From Aquidulcibacter sp. (lineage in GTDB: Bacteria; Pseudomonadota; Alphaproteobacteria; Caulobacterales; Aquidulcibacteraceae), in assembly GCF_020253525.1 (NCBI RefSeq), contig NZ_JADCBK010000027.1, forward strand, positions 1 to 64,000: DNA of 64,000 nt, in the 5' to 3' direction. The translations under genes were made by a program, and so were the position numbers. This document shows positions 35,347-44,576 of the stretch, one piece after another (position 1 is the first letter of the stretch; the number at the start of each line of letters is the position of its first letter). Below the pieces are notes generated by a model that had not been told where the DNA came from, ran no database searches, and was given only the letters and a program-made list of their open reading frames with translations.

Positions 35347-36096
35347 TCAGCCCTTGGCAAGGGTGGGTTTGGCTGTCTTTTTGACAGGCTTTTTTGTTGT
35401 AGGCTTGGCCTTCTTGGGCGCATCTGCGGGGTTTGGAGTCTTCGTCTTGAACTTGCAAATCTCAGCAATGCCACAGCGCCAGCAGGCAGGCTTGCGCGCG
35501 TCACAAACATAGCGACCATGGAGGATCAGCCAATGGTGCGCGCCCTTCTTATACGCATCAGGCGTCACACGTTCCAGCACCGCTTCGACTTGATCAGGGT
35601 TCTTCCCCGGGGCGAGACCCGTCCGGTTTGAGACGCGGAAAATATGGGTGTCCACCGCAATCGTCGGCTCGCCAAAGGCTTCGTTGAGAACGACATTAGC
35701 CGTTTTGCGGCCAACGCCGGGCAATTCGGTCAAGGCATCCCGGTTCCGGGGCACGTCGCCGCCATATTTTTCAATCAGCAACTCCGACAAGGCGATGACA
35801 TTCTTCGCTTTATTGCGCCACAGGCCAATGGTTTTGATATAATTGGCGACACCTTCTTCACCCAAGGCGACCATCTTCTCCGGCGTGTCGGCGACGGCAA
35901 ATAGCCGTTTGGTGGCTTTATTGACGCCGACATCGGTTGCCTGAGCAGACAGTGCGACGGCGACCACCAACGTATAGGGATTGGTATAGTCCAGCTCTGT
36001 CTTGGGATCAGGACGCTCTGCCGCCAATTGCGCATAGAGGGCGGCAATCTCGGCAGCTTTTAGTTTGGATTTTGCGACTTTTGCTTTTGTGGCCAT
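35347..36096 (-). CDS. nth: Endonuclease III
   Basis: DNA glycosylase/AP lyase removing oxidised pyrimidines. From the ATG at 36096 the protein has 249 residues. It has the helix-hairpin-helix LPGVGRKTANV with catalytic lysine K131, aspartate D149 in VDTHIFRVSNR, and a 4Fe-4S cluster C198-x6-C205-x2-C208-x5-C214. The C-terminal tail of about 30 residues is lysine-rich (PKKAKPTTKKPVKKTAKP), an extension beyond E. coli Nth that may aid DNA contact. The track's longer start (36168) is not supported. Confidence 0.96.
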   Translation of the reverse strand: MATKAKVAKSKLKAAEIAALYAQLAAERPDPKTELDYTNPYTLVVAVALSAQATDVGVNKATKRLFAVADTPEKMVALGEEGVANYIKTIGLWRNKAKNVIALSELLIEKYGGDVPRNRDALTELPGVGRKTANVVLNEAFGEPTIAVDTHIFRVSNRTGLAPGKNPDQVEAVLERVTPDAYKKGAHHWLILHGRYVCDARKPACWRCGIAEICKFKTKTPNPADAPKKAKPTTKKPVKKTAKPTLAKG

Positions 36097-36204
36097 GGCC
36101 CCGGCATAGCTAATTGCGGCAAGCCCCGCTAGCCCCTCAAAAAAACTGTCGCCTTCTACATTCTGCAACTGTGCTTTCGCAGACTTTGCGCTAGCTTAGG
36201 GGGC

Positions 36205-36744
36205 ATGAGTACGTCGATCACCGCCCTTCCAAATGCCCCTGAATTTGATCAGCGCGACGCCATTTATATGGACGCGGTATTGCGCCCAAACCGTTCTCTA
36301 TCCCACCAAGGCTTCAAGATCGTTATGCTATCGCTTGCGGCCATGAGCTTCTTTGCCGGTTTGGCCTTTCTCTCGATTGGTGCGTGGCCGGTGATTGGGT
36401 TTTTCGGTTTGGATGTCATTTTGGTCTATCTGGCGTTTAAGGTGAATTTCAAAGCAGGCGCACGCGAATGCGAAACTGTGAAGGTGAGTGCGGCGCAAGT
36501 TGCGATCTCAAAGACGTGCCATCGCGGCAAAGTCGGATGGTGGCGCGTCAGCCCCAGCTTCGCCCGCGTGATTGTTGACGAGATCAATGAATATGAGACC
36601 CAAGTGACCTTATCTGCCGGAGGGGCCAGCTTGCCCTTAGCGACCTGTCTGTCGCCGCACGAGCGCGTGGCATTTGCCGCCGCCCTGAAAGCCGCGCTAG
36701 AACAAGCACGCGGCGAACGCTACCCAACAGAAGTGACTGTTTGA
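36205..36744 (+). CDS. DUF2244 family membrane protein
   Basis: A 179-residue protein with two adjacent membrane helices (about residues 38-56 and 60-78) and a cytoplasmic or periplasmic domain containing [14 protein letters not shown] and [17 protein letters not shown]. This is the usual DUF2244 layout, and the gene is often next to nth or cytochrome oxidase genes in alphaproteobacteria. Function is unknown. Divergent from nth; the glyoxalase gene starts 11 bases after its stop. Confidence 0.85.
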   Translation: MSTSITALPNAPEFDQRDAIYMDAVLRPNRSLSHQGFKIVMLSLAAMSFFAGLAFLSIGAWPVIGFFGLDVILVYLAFKVNFKAGARECETVKVSAAQVAISKTCHRGKVGWWRVSPSFARVIVDEINEYETQVTLSAGGASLPLATCLSPHERVAFAAALKAALEQARGERYPTEVTV

Positions 36745-36755
36745 AAGGTCTCAAA

Positions 36756-37226
36756 ATGGAATATCTGCACACCATGATCCGCGTCGGCAATCTGGACGCC
36801 GCCTTGGATTTCTTTTGTGGTGGTTTAGGGCTGGTAGAGCTTCGCCGGACTGAGAATGAGAAGGGCCGCTTCACCTTGGTGTTTTTAGCCGCCCCAGTGG
36901 ATGCCGAGCGCTTTAAGGCGCAAGGCGAAGCGCCACAAAGCGGCCTACCCGGTGGCCTGCCCATGGTAGAACTGACCTATAATTGGGACGAGCACGCCTA
37001 TGATGGCGGGCGTAATTTTGGTCATTTGGCGTATCGCGTCGATGACATCTATGCCTTGTGCGCGCACTTGGCCGCCCGTGGTGTCACCATCAACCGCCCA
37101 CCGCGCGACGGATATATGGCGTTCGTGCGGTCACCCGACGGGATTTCGGTTGAGCTTCTGCAGCGCGGTGCGGCTCTAGCCCCGCAAGAGCCTTGGGCAA
37201 GCGCGCCCAACATTGGGACGTGGTAA
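36756..37226 (+). CDS. gloA: Glyoxalase I / VOC family protein
   Basis: Probable lactoylglutathione lyase that detoxifies methylglyoxal. About 156 residues from the ATG at 36756 (the track's 36741 start overlaps the previous gene). It has the paired beta-alpha-beta units: [30 protein letters not shown], then [22 protein letters not shown] and [12 protein letters not shown] and E residues in HTMIR, VELTY, GHLAY and VELLQ match the metal ligands. Other VOC enzymes cannot be excluded. Confidence 0.87.
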   Translation: MEYLHTMIRVGNLDAALDFFCGGLGLVELRRTENEKGRFTLVFLAAPVDAERFKAQGEAPQSGLPGGLPMVELTYNWDEHAYDGGRNFGHLAYRVDDIYALCAHLAARGVTINRPPRDGYMAFVRSPDGISVELLQRGAALAPQEPWASAPNIGTW

Positions 37227-37285
37227 TCTGGTTGAGCAGGCGTGCGCAACCAACAAGGATAAACAGATAGAGGGAGGCCGGCACG

Positions 37286-38239
37286 ATGCAAAAACGACTT
37301 TTAGCTTTGATTTGGGTAGCACTTGCTGGCTTTGCGACAGTCGGCTGTAGCCCAGATTTGCCACGCGCGGTTGCCGAAGCCCGCTACACATCCCCTGCAT
37401 CGCAATTCATCTCAATTAGCGATGGTGTCCGCCTGCATGTGCGTGATGAGGGCAAGCGCGATGCGCCCGTCTTGATTCTTGCCCATGGTTCCAATGCGTC
37501 TCTCCACACGTGGGAGCCTTGGGTGGCTGAGCTCAAAGATGATTGGCGGGTGATTAGTTTCGATTTTCCCGCCCATGGCCTAACCGGCCCCTCAAAGAGT
37601 GGCGTCTATTCAAGCACCGCCTATGTGCAAGTTGTGGATGACCTGGCCCGGCATTTCAAAGTGGATCGCTTTGTTTTGGGTGGCAATTCTATGGGTGGTG
37701 GCGTGGCATGGCGCTATGCGTTGGCCCATCCTGAGAAAGTCGCAGGCCTTATTTTGGTTGATGCGGCTGGCTATCCGCGCGAAACAGGCAAGCCACCTTT
37801 AGTATTCCGTCTGGCCCGCACGCCGGTGATTGGCGAGATTTTTTCGCGCGCAACCACCAAGGGCATGATTGAATCCAATCTGAAACAAGTCATTGTGGAT
37901 GATGCTTTGGTGACGCCAGAAATGGTCAAGCGGTACCATGATCTCTTGATGCGCGAAGGCAATCGGCAAGCCACTCTGGCTCGCATGCGGGCAGGCCCCG
38001 ACGACCCAAATGCGTATCAGAAAATCCCAACCATCACCGCACCAACACTCGTGATTTGGGGGGAAGCCGATCCTTGGATTCCGTTCGCCGACGCCAAGCG
38101 TTTTGCCCAAGAAATTAAGGGTGCAAAGCTTGTCTCTTACCCCAATATTGGTCATTTGCCGCAAGAAGAGGTCGCGCTTGCGACAGCGAAGGAAGTCGAT
38201 ACTTTCTTGCAACAAGTCTATCTTAAGCCTGCCCCCTAA
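37286..38239 (+). CDS. Exported alpha/beta hydrolase, possible lipoprotein
   Basis: A 317-residue hydrolase with an N-terminal export signal ending at C21 (GFATVGCS), which may be a weak lipobox. Catalytic residues are S135 in LGGNSMGGG, aspartate in WGEADPWIP and histidine in NIGHLPQEE. The oxyanion region is LAHGSNASLHTW. Substrate unknown; an esterase or haloalkane-like hydrolase role is possible. It begins 59 bases after the glyoxalase gene on the same strand. Confidence 0.85.
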   Translation: MQKRLLALIWVALAGFATVGCSPDLPRAVAEARYTSPASQFISISDGVRLHVRDEGKRDAPVLILAHGSNASLHTWEPWVAELKDDWRVISFDFPAHGLTGPSKSGVYSSTAYVQVVDDLARHFKVDRFVLGGNSMGGGVAWRYALAHPEKVAGLILVDAAGYPRETGKPPLVFRLARTPVIGEIFSRATTKGMIESNLKQVIVDDALVTPEMVKRYHDLLMREGNRQATLARMRAGPDDPNAYQKIPTITAPTLVIWGEADPWIPFADAKRFAQEIKGAKLVSYPNIGHLPQEEVALATAKEVDTFLQQVYLKPAP

Positions 38240-38271
38240 TTTGGGTAGCTCTGATCGGGTGATGCAACGCG

Positions 38272-38290
38272 CTGTCACCAAGAGTGACAG
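38272..38290. promoter_or_regulatory. Perfect palindrome CTGTCAC-N5-GTGACAG upstream of glmS
   Basis: Seven-base perfect arms with a five-base loop lie 33 bases after the hydrolase stop and 85 bases before glmS. No T-run follows, so a protein-binding site is as likely as a terminator. No regulator is adjacent. Confidence 0.4.
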
Positions 38291-38375
38291 TATTAGGGGT
38301 GGCGCCTCTGGCGGAAGCTTTCTATCAACACGGCACATGTACTAAGTCTCGCAAGACTTGAAAGGCGCTTTTTAA

Positions 38376-40199
38376 ATGTGCGGCATTATTGGAATCTTGG
38401 GCAAAGAGGCGGTGACTTCGCGTCTCATTGAATCGCTAAAGCGGCTGGAATATCGCGGTTATGATTCCGCGGGCATCGCTACCTTGGTAGATGGCAAGAT
38501 TGAGCGCCGTCGCGCGCAAGGCAAGATCAAGAATTTGGAAGACGTCTTGGTTGCCGCGCCTTTACCTGGCCTCATCGGCATTGGTCACACCCGCTGGGCA
38601 ACCCATGGTGCGCCGTCTGAGCGTAACGCCCACCCCCATGCAACCAACCGCGTCGCGGTGGTGCATAATGGCATTATCGAAAACTTCCGAACCCTGCGGG
38701 CAGAACTTGAAGCTGAAGGCCGCACGTTTGATTCTGAAACCGATACCGAAGTCATCACCCAATTGGTCTCGCGCGCCTTGGATCTGGGGGCCAGCCCAAA
38801 GGATGCCGTGATTGAGGCCTTAAAGCGGGTCCGCGGTGCTTTTGCGATTGCCTGCCTATTCACCGGTGAAGAGGATTTATTGGTTGGTGCGCGCCAAGGC
38901 AGCCCCTTGGTCGTGGGTGTTGGTGAGGGCGAGATGTATTTGGGCTCAGACGGTATTGCCGTCGCCCCCTTCACCAATCGCGTGATCTATCTGGAAGAGG
39001 GCGATCTGGTGGTACTAAGCCGGACCAGCCATGCGGTTTATGACGTGGCGCGCAATCCGGTTGAGCGTCCGATCAAGTCGGTCGCCGCCAGTGCGGCAGC
39101 GGTCGAAAAAGGCAATTATCGCCACTATATGCAAAAGGAAATCCACGAAGAGCCTGATGCTGCTGCTCGCACCATCGGCCATTATGTGGACCCGCTAGAA
39201 GAGCGCGTAACCCTGCCCGACTTTGGCGTTGATTTCGCCCAGATCGACCAATTATGGATCATTGGCTGTGGGACGGCCTATTTAGCTGGCCGCGTCGGGG
39301 AATATTGGTTTGAGCAAGTGGCTGGTCTTTCGTGCGAGACCGATATTGCCTCTGAATTCCGCTATCGCGAGCCTGTCGCGGCAGGCCGCGCGGCCGCTGT
39401 GTTCATTTCTCAATCTGGTGAAACTGCCGATACGCTTGAGGCCCTGCGCCTGTGCAAACGCAAGGGCTGGAAGACAATTGCTGTCGTCAATGTTCCGGAA
39501 AGCTCTATCGCGCGCGAGGCTGATGCAGTGCTACCAACCTTGGCAGGCCCTGAAATCGGCGTGGCATCCACCAAAGCCTTCGTCGCCCAATTGTCAGCGC
39601 TCGCGGCAATCTCGGTCGCTGCTGCCTTGGCACGCAAGACGATTGATCGCGATGAGGAACGCCGACTGGCGCATCTTTTGATGGAAACCCCGCGCTTGAT
39701 CCGCGAAGCCCTGAAGGTTGAGGCCACGATTGCAGCGGCGGCAGAAGAAGCCAGCCACGCCCGCTCCATCCTCTATATTGGCCGTGGCATGGCTTATCCG
39801 ATTGCTTTGGAAGCAGCGCTGAAGCTCAAGGAAATTAGCTATATCCATGCCGAAGGCTATGCCTCTGGTGAGTTGAAGCATGGGCCTATCGCCTTGATCG
39901 ATGAAGTCACGCCTGTATTTGCCATCGCTCCGCATGACCATTTGTTTGAGAAGACGATCTCCAACGTTCAGGAAATTGCCGCGCGCAAAGGCCGGGTGAC
40001 TTTGTTCTCAGACGCCTTGGGGATTGAGGAATCTGGTGATGTCGCGCGTCATACGATTGAAGCGCCAAAGGCCGATCCCTTTGTTGCCCCGATTGTCTAT
40101 TCACCCTTGATCCACTTATTGGCCTATCATGTGGCGGTGGCCAAAGGCACCGATGTGGACCAGCCGCGTAACCTTGCAAAATCGGTTACGGTCGAGTGA
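38376..40199 (+). CDS. glmS: Glutamine--fructose-6-phosphate aminotransferase
   Basis: Makes glucosamine-6-phosphate, the entry to peptidoglycan and lipopolysaccharide amino sugars. The 607-residue protein has the N-terminal amidase nucleophile C2 (MCGIIGILG), the segments RLEYRGYDSAGIA and GHTRWATHGAPSERNAHPH, two SIS domains (SGETADTLEALR and YIGRGMAYPIALEAALKLKE), and the conserved end RNLAKSVTVE. It is monocistronic. Its stop overlaps the convergent GT2 gene by 14 bases. No GlmS ribozyme-like leader was recognised. Confidence 0.97.
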   Translation: MCGIIGILGKEAVTSRLIESLKRLEYRGYDSAGIATLVDGKIERRRAQGKIKNLEDVLVAAPLPGLIGIGHTRWATHGAPSERNAHPHATNRVAVVHNGIIENFRTLRAELEAEGRTFDSETDTEVITQLVSRALDLGASPKDAVIEALKRVRGAFAIACLFTGEEDLLVGARQGSPLVVGVGEGEMYLGSDGIAVAPFTNRVIYLEEGDLVVLSRTSHAVYDVARNPVERPIKSVAASAAAVEKGNYRHYMQKEIHEEPDAAARTIGHYVDPLEERVTLPDFGVDFAQIDQLWIIGCGTAYLAGRVGEYWFEQVAGLSCETDIASEFRYREPVAAGRAAAVFISQSGETADTLEALRLCKRKGWKTIAVVNVPESSIAREADAVLPTLAGPEIGVASTKAFVAQLSALAAISVAAALARKTIDRDEERRLAHLLMETPRLIREALKVEATIAAAAEEASHARSILYIGRGMAYPIALEAALKLKEISYIHAEGYASGELKHGPIALIDEVTPVFAIAPHDHLFEKTISNVQEIAARKGRVTLFSDALGIEESGDVARHTIEAPKADPFVAPIVYSPLIHLLAYHVAVAKGTDVDQPRNLAKSVTVE

Positions 40200-41181
40200 T
40201 CTGACGCAACACAATCGCGCGCTTCAACAGGCTTAAGGGCGACCAAGCAAATTGGCGGATAAGACCCGATAAGCTGACCGTGCGTTTGGCTTGTATAGCG
40301 CCTCGGGCTTGCCACGCTTGGCCCCAGCCCTTCAGACCATCGCCAAGCCCGCGACCATAGGCAGGGCCTGCCCCGCGCCAAGCGGTATGGGCCCAGAGCA
40401 GAAGCGTCGCTGCAAGATGCGGCGGCAGCAACAGCCAGAATAGCGCGCCTGGCATATTTCGGATGAAGGTCCAAAGCCGGTTGCGCGTGCCGTGATAGAC
40501 CGCAAAATCCGATAGTCGCCCGCTGGAGGCCGAGCCCATATGCCGGACTTGTGCGTCGGCGAGTTGTACGACTTCCCCGCCTGCCAAGCGATGGCGAAAT
40601 CCAAGGTCGACATCTTCGCAATAGCAGAAATAGCTCTCTTCATAGCCGCCCAAGAGGGCAAACACATCTGCCCGCCACATAGAAGCAGCGGCACAGGGGC
40701 TGAAAGCCTGCCCGTCTGCCAGATCACTGGGCCAGGGCTTGCGATAGCCGCCCCGAAAGGGAATGCCAAAGGCATGATAAACATCGCCGGCACCATCGAG
40801 CTGGCTCGGGTCCTCGTCCAAAATTTGGGTAGAGCCAAAGGCCGTCACGTCTGGATAGCGTTTGGTTGCCGCCATCAGCGCTTCCAGCCAATCGGGTTCT
40901 GGGAATGCATCTGGATTGAGGCAGATGATCCACTGTCCTTTGGCAAGCTTTGACGCTTGATTATTTGCCGCGGCAAAGCCGGTGTTGATGGGATTGGCGA
41001 CAAAGTGCGTTGCCCGCGCTTGGGTTGCCGCGTCCGGCTCTGATCCCTCGGGCGAGGCATTATCGATCAGGATTGTCTCAAAATCGCGAAAGGTTTGTGC
41101 ATCGAGACAGTCAAACAGGCGCGGTAAATGAGCCCGGCTCTTATAGGCAACAATCAGGATCGAGACACTTGGCCCGGTCAA
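40186..41181 (-). CDS. GT2 glycosyltransferase
   Basis: A 331-residue family 2 enzyme: SVSILIVAYKSRAHLPRLFDCLDAQTF, TILIDNASPEGSEPDAA, and ANPINTGFAAANNQASKLAKGQWIICLNPDA, then ESYFCYCEDVDLGFRHR. The pattern matches rhamnosyl/galactosyl transferases that build surface polysaccharides, like the protein at 14769-15632. It starts three bases after the tkt stop on the same strand, so it is probably in the tkt message. Acceptor and donor sugars are unknown. Confidence 0.88.
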   Translation of the reverse strand: MTGPSVSILIVAYKSRAHLPRLFDCLDAQTFRDFETILIDNASPEGSEPDAATQARATHFVANPINTGFAAANNQASKLAKGQWIICLNPDAFPEPDWLEALMAATKRYPDVTAFGSTQILDEDPSQLDGAGDVYHAFGIPFRGGYRKPWPSDLADGQAFSPCAAASMWRADVFALLGGYEESYFCYCEDVDLGFRHRLAGGEVVQLADAQVRHMGSASSGRLSDFAVYHGTRNRLWTFIRNMPGALFWLLLPPHLAATLLLWAHTAWRGAGPAYGRGLGDGLKGWGQAWQARGAIQAKRTVSLSGLIRQFAWSPLSLLKRAIVLRQITRP

Positions 41182-41183
41182 GT

Positions 41184-43154
41184 TCAGCCAAGTGCCTCAA
41201 TGGCTGCACACACAGCTTCGCTGGTAATGCCAAAATGGGCATAAAGCGCCTGATAGGGGCCGGATGCGCCAAAGCCCTTCATGCCAATGAAGGTACCTGT
41301 CGGGCCAATCCAACGATCCCAGCCGAAGCGGACAGCTGCTTCAATGGCAATTTTGGGCAAATCGCCGCCTAAGACTTCGTGTTGATAAGCATCGGTTTGA
41401 GCCTCAAACAGTTCAAGGCAAGGGGCAGAGACGACCCGGACGCCAATACCGGCTTCGGCCAATTGGGCTTGGGCCTTCATGGCAATTTCAACTTCAGAAC
41501 CCGTTGCAATCAAGACGGCTTTCTCAGGCAGGACAGACGGCGACAAGACATAGGCACCTTGGGCGCAACGGTTTGTTGGCGAACCGTCCTTGCGCTGGAA
41601 GGCGAGCTTTTGACGGGTCAAGGACAGGACCGATTGAGTTTTGGGCGCAAGCAGCGCCAGCTCCCAACACTCGGCGACTTCAACTGGGTCACAGGGGCGG
41701 AAAACATGTACGTTCGGGATTGCGCGCAGCGATGCCAAAGTCTCGACTGGTTGGTGGGTTGGGCCATCTTCACCCAGACCAATACTGTCATGCGTGAGAA
41801 CATGGATCGCGCGGACCTCCATCAACGCACCGAGGCGAAGGGCAGGGCGCAGATAATCGGCAAATACCAAGAAGGTGCCCGAATAAGGCACGACGCCGCC
41901 ATGCAAGGCCATACCGTTCATAGCTGCGGCCATGCCATGCTCGCGAACACCGTAATGCACGTAGCGTTCCTGATAGGCATTAGCCCCAAAGCCCTTCATG
42001 CCCGCCACTTTGGTGTTTACCGAACCCGTCAAGTCAGCAGAGCCGCCCATCAGCAGATCAAAGGCCGGAACCAAAACTTCCAAGGCCGCCCCAGAGCTTT
42101 CCCGGGTTGCGAGAGACGGGGCTTTCTCTGCCATGCTGGCGCAATGTGCTTCGATCAGGGCACGCAATTTAGGCGCATCGATCTTGGAGTCTAAAAGGTC
42201 TTTGATCGCGCCATGATCGGCCCGCTTTGCCATCCGCGCTTGCCAATCGGCATGGGCCTTCGCCCCGCGGCTACCGGCAGCGCGCCATGCAGCAACAATC
42301 TCCTCTGGCACCACGAAGGGCGCATGAGGCCAGTTGAGAGCTGCACGCGTGGCTTCAATTTCGGCAGCGCCCAAGGGCGAGCCATGGGTCTTGGCAGTCC
42401 CTGCCAAGTTGGGAGAGCCGAAGCCGATTTGGGTGCGGCAGGCGATCAGAACCGGCCGGTCGGAATTGAGGGCAGCAGTCATAGCTGCTTCCAGTGCGAC
42501 GGGATCATGACCATCTACCCGGCTTGTTTGCCAACCAGCAGCCTCAAATCGCTGAAGTTGGTCGCCAGTTTCGGCTACGGATAAAGCCCCATCGATCGAG
42601 ATCTCATTATCGTCCCACAGAACAATGAGGCGATTGAGGCGCAGATGGCCAGCTAAGGAAATTGCCTCATGGCTGATGCCTTCCATCAAGTCGCCGTCTG
42701 AAGCGATAACCCAAGTGCGGTGGTCGCAGACATCAGCACCCAAAGTCGCCCGCAAATGGGCTTCGGCCATCGCCATGCCGACGGCGGTGGAAATGCCTTG
42801 GCCTAAGGGGCCTGTGGTGGTCTCTACACCGGGCACATGGCCATATTCTGGGTGACCAGCGGTCAAAGCGCCAATCTGGCGAAAGCGCTTCAACTGATCC
42901 ATCGTCATGGCTTCATAGCCTGTCAGATGGAGCAGCGAGTAAATCAGCATCGAACCATGGCCAGCCGACAAGACGAAGCGGTCGCGATCTTGCCAATCAG
43001 GGGCTTTGGCGTCGAATTTCAGAAACTTGGTGAACAGAATTGTCGCGACATCTGCCATGCCCATCGGCATGCCGGGGTGCCCTGAGTTGGCTGCCTGAAC
43101 GGCGTCCATCGACAAGAAGCGAATGGCATTTGCAAGGTCTGCATGGCTGGTCAT
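41184..43154 (-). CDS. tkt: Transketolase
   Basis: Thiamine-diphosphate enzyme of the pentose phosphate pathway and Calvin-type sugar shuffling. About 656 residues from the ATG at 43154; the track's 43217 start adds 21 residues with no similarity. Landmarks: FLSMDAVQAANSGHPGMPMGMA, the ThDP motif region IASDGDLMEGISHEA...LIVLWDDNEISIDG, the pyrimidine domain GVREHGMAAAMNGMALHGG, and LIATGSEVEIAMKA. It heads a two-gene unit with the GT2 gene and is divergent from the unknown gene at 43359. Confidence 0.95.
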   Translation of the reverse strand: MTSHADLANAIRFLSMDAVQAANSGHPGMPMGMADVATILFTKFLKFDAKAPDWQDRDRFVLSAGHGSMLIYSLLHLTGYEAMTMDQLKRFRQIGALTAGHPEYGHVPGVETTTGPLGQGISTAVGMAMAEAHLRATLGADVCDHRTWVIASDGDLMEGISHEAISLAGHLRLNRLIVLWDDNEISIDGALSVAETGDQLQRFEAAGWQTSRVDGHDPVALEAAMTAALNSDRPVLIACRTQIGFGSPNLAGTAKTHGSPLGAAEIEATRAALNWPHAPFVVPEEIVAAWRAAGSRGAKAHADWQARMAKRADHGAIKDLLDSKIDAPKLRALIEAHCASMAEKAPSLATRESSGAALEVLVPAFDLLMGGSADLTGSVNTKVAGMKGFGANAYQERYVHYGVREHGMAAAMNGMALHGGVVPYSGTFLVFADYLRPALRLGALMEVRAIHVLTHDSIGLGEDGPTHQPVETLASLRAIPNVHVFRPCDPVEVAECWELALLAPKTQSVLSLTRQKLAFQRKDGSPTNRCAQGAYVLSPSVLPEKAVLIATGSEVEIAMKAQAQLAEAGIGVRVVSAPCLELFEAQTDAYQHEVLGGDLPKIAIEAAVRFGWDRWIGPTGTFIGMKGFGASGPYQALYAHFGITSEAVCAAIEALG

Positions 43155-43265
43155 GGGCAGTGAAACTTTCGTCGGCTGAATGACGGACCGCATATAGGAC
43201 TCGGGCGGCGCTAACAATGGTAAACGGCACCTGAGTCAGCCTCTACATCACCGGCTTGATCGATG

Positions 43266-43285
43266 GACTCATTGCAGACTCATTG
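43266..43285. repeat. Tandem direct repeat GACTCATTG at 11-base period
   Basis: Two identical nine-base units start at 43266 and 43277 in the divergent region between tkt and the unknown gene at 43359. The spacing is one helical turn, which suits a transcription factor that binds direct repeats. It may be chance. Confidence 0.35.
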
Positions 43286-43358
43286 TGGTCAAAATCTACG
43301 CCCGGTTTTGTCGTAAGAGGGGTGCATAACCAACTCACACACAGAGTGAGGCCCGAAA

Positions 43359-43763
43359 ATGACTATCCTTCCTTACCCCAAATCCCGTCGCCGCCCAGCT
43401 AAGCAAAAGACAGCACCTGTCGCTGTTGCGGTTGCCCCACCCTCTGGCGCGCTGCTCAATGCCATTTTGTCCTACGCCGATATTTCCGAGGATATTGGTG
43501 GTGGGCTAACCTTGTTGCGGGTCAGTGCTAAGCGCATGGATGATGCGGTCATTACACAAAGCCTGGGGCGCGAGGCCGCGCGCTTGGCCGATGTCTCCAT
43601 CCTGTGGAATGATGATGAAAGTGAGATTCATGCCGTTCTAGATGCCGCCATTCCAAGTGGCGTTGAAGATTTCTGGGCAGAGCCTCAGTTTGAATTGACC
43701 GATCTGGCCATGGCTTATCTGGATGAGATGTTGGAGACAGAAGAGCGTGCCAAGGCGGGTTAG
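43359..43763 (+). CDS. Hypothetical protein
   Basis: A 134-residue soluble protein not recognised. A basic N-terminus (PKSRRRPAKQK) precedes a linker of alanine, valine and proline, then a mainly helical acidic region (DISEDIGGGLTLL, WNDDESEIHAVLDAA, MAYLDEMLETEERAKAG). No catalytic motif, signal or membrane segment. It lies 100 bases before chvI on the same strand and is divergent from tkt. It reads as a genuine gene by codon use. Confidence 0.6.
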   Translation: MTILPYPKSRRRPAKQKTAPVAVAVAPPSGALLNAILSYADISEDIGGGLTLLRVSAKRMDDAVITQSLGREAARLADVSILWNDDESEIHAVLDAAIPSGVEDFWAEPQFELTDLAMAYLDEMLETEERAKAG

Positions 43764-43865
43764 CCTGTTTTTTGCGCAGCTTAGCGTCTCATAAACACTT
43801 TATTCGCCATAATCTTGCCTTGTGAGGGGTAACATGCGGCCACAAACCGCCTTATAAGTAGGCCT

Positions 43866-44576
43866 ATGACGACAATAGCTCTGGTCGATGACGACGAAAA
43901 CATCCGCGCTTCCCTGGAAATCCTATTCCAGAGCGAAGGTTATGACGTGCGCACGTATCCCGATGGGGCTACGGCTTTACCTGCCTTGATCTCGGACCCG
44001 CCAGACATTGCGATCTTGGATATCAAAATGCCGCGTATGGACGGGGTGGAATTATTGCGTCGCGTGCGGGAAAGCTCGGATGTGCCCGTGATTTTCCTGA
44101 CCTCGAAGGATGATGAAATTGATGAGGTCATTGGCTTTTCTGTGGGGGCAGATGATTTCATTCGGAAGCCATTTTCCACCCGGCTTTTGTCGGAGCGTGT
44201 GAAAGCGGTTCTACGTCGCTCGCGTCCGATTGATGCGGTTGATGAGGAAGCATCCCCAGCAGATGGCGACAAGAAAGTTGTTACACGTGGCTCTCTCACC
44301 ATGGATCCAAATCGCCATGCTTCTTATTGGAAGGGTAAGCCCGTCCGCCTGACGGTGACCGAATTCCTCTTGCTGCAAGCGCTTGCCCAACGTCCAGGCT
44401 TTGTCAAAAGCCGGGATCAATTGATGGACGCGGCCTATGATGACAGCGTTTATGTCGATGACCGTACCATTGACAGCCACGTAAAGCGTGTGCGCAAGAA
44501 ATTCCGTGAAGTTGATGGCGAGTTTGATGCCATCGAGACGCTTTATGGGGTCGGCTATCGCTACAAAGAATCCTAA
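43866..44576 (+). CDS. chvI: Two-component response regulator ChvI
   Basis: A 236-residue OmpR-class regulator. The receiver has acidic pair DDD (8-10), phosphoacceptor D52 in [11 protein letters not shown], and a lysine in DDFIRKPFS. The C-terminal winged helix includes [32 protein letters not shown] and [41 protein letters not shown] is characteristic of ChvI/ExoS-ChvI, which controls envelope and succinoglycan genes in rhizobia. chvG starts inside its 3' end (32-base overlap). Confidence 0.93.
   Translation: MTTIALVDDDENIRASLEILFQSEGYDVRTYPDGATALPALISDPPDIAILDIKMPRMDGVELLRRVRESSDVPVIFLTSKDDEIDEVIGFSVGADDFIRKPFSTRLLSERVKAVLRRSRPIDAVDEEASPADGDKKVVTRGSLTMDPNRHASYWKGKPVRLTVTEFLLLQALAQRPGFVKSRDQLMDAAYDDSVYVDDRTIDSHVKRVRKKFREVDGEFDAIETLYGVGYRYKES

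Noticed and set aside
38240-38375. glmS ribozyme/riboswitch
   Set aside because: The glmS ribozyme is chiefly in Firmicutes and the gap holds only a simple palindrome, with no ribozyme core.
41379-42194. 271-codon plus-strand ORF
   Set aside because: Antisense shadow of transketolase.
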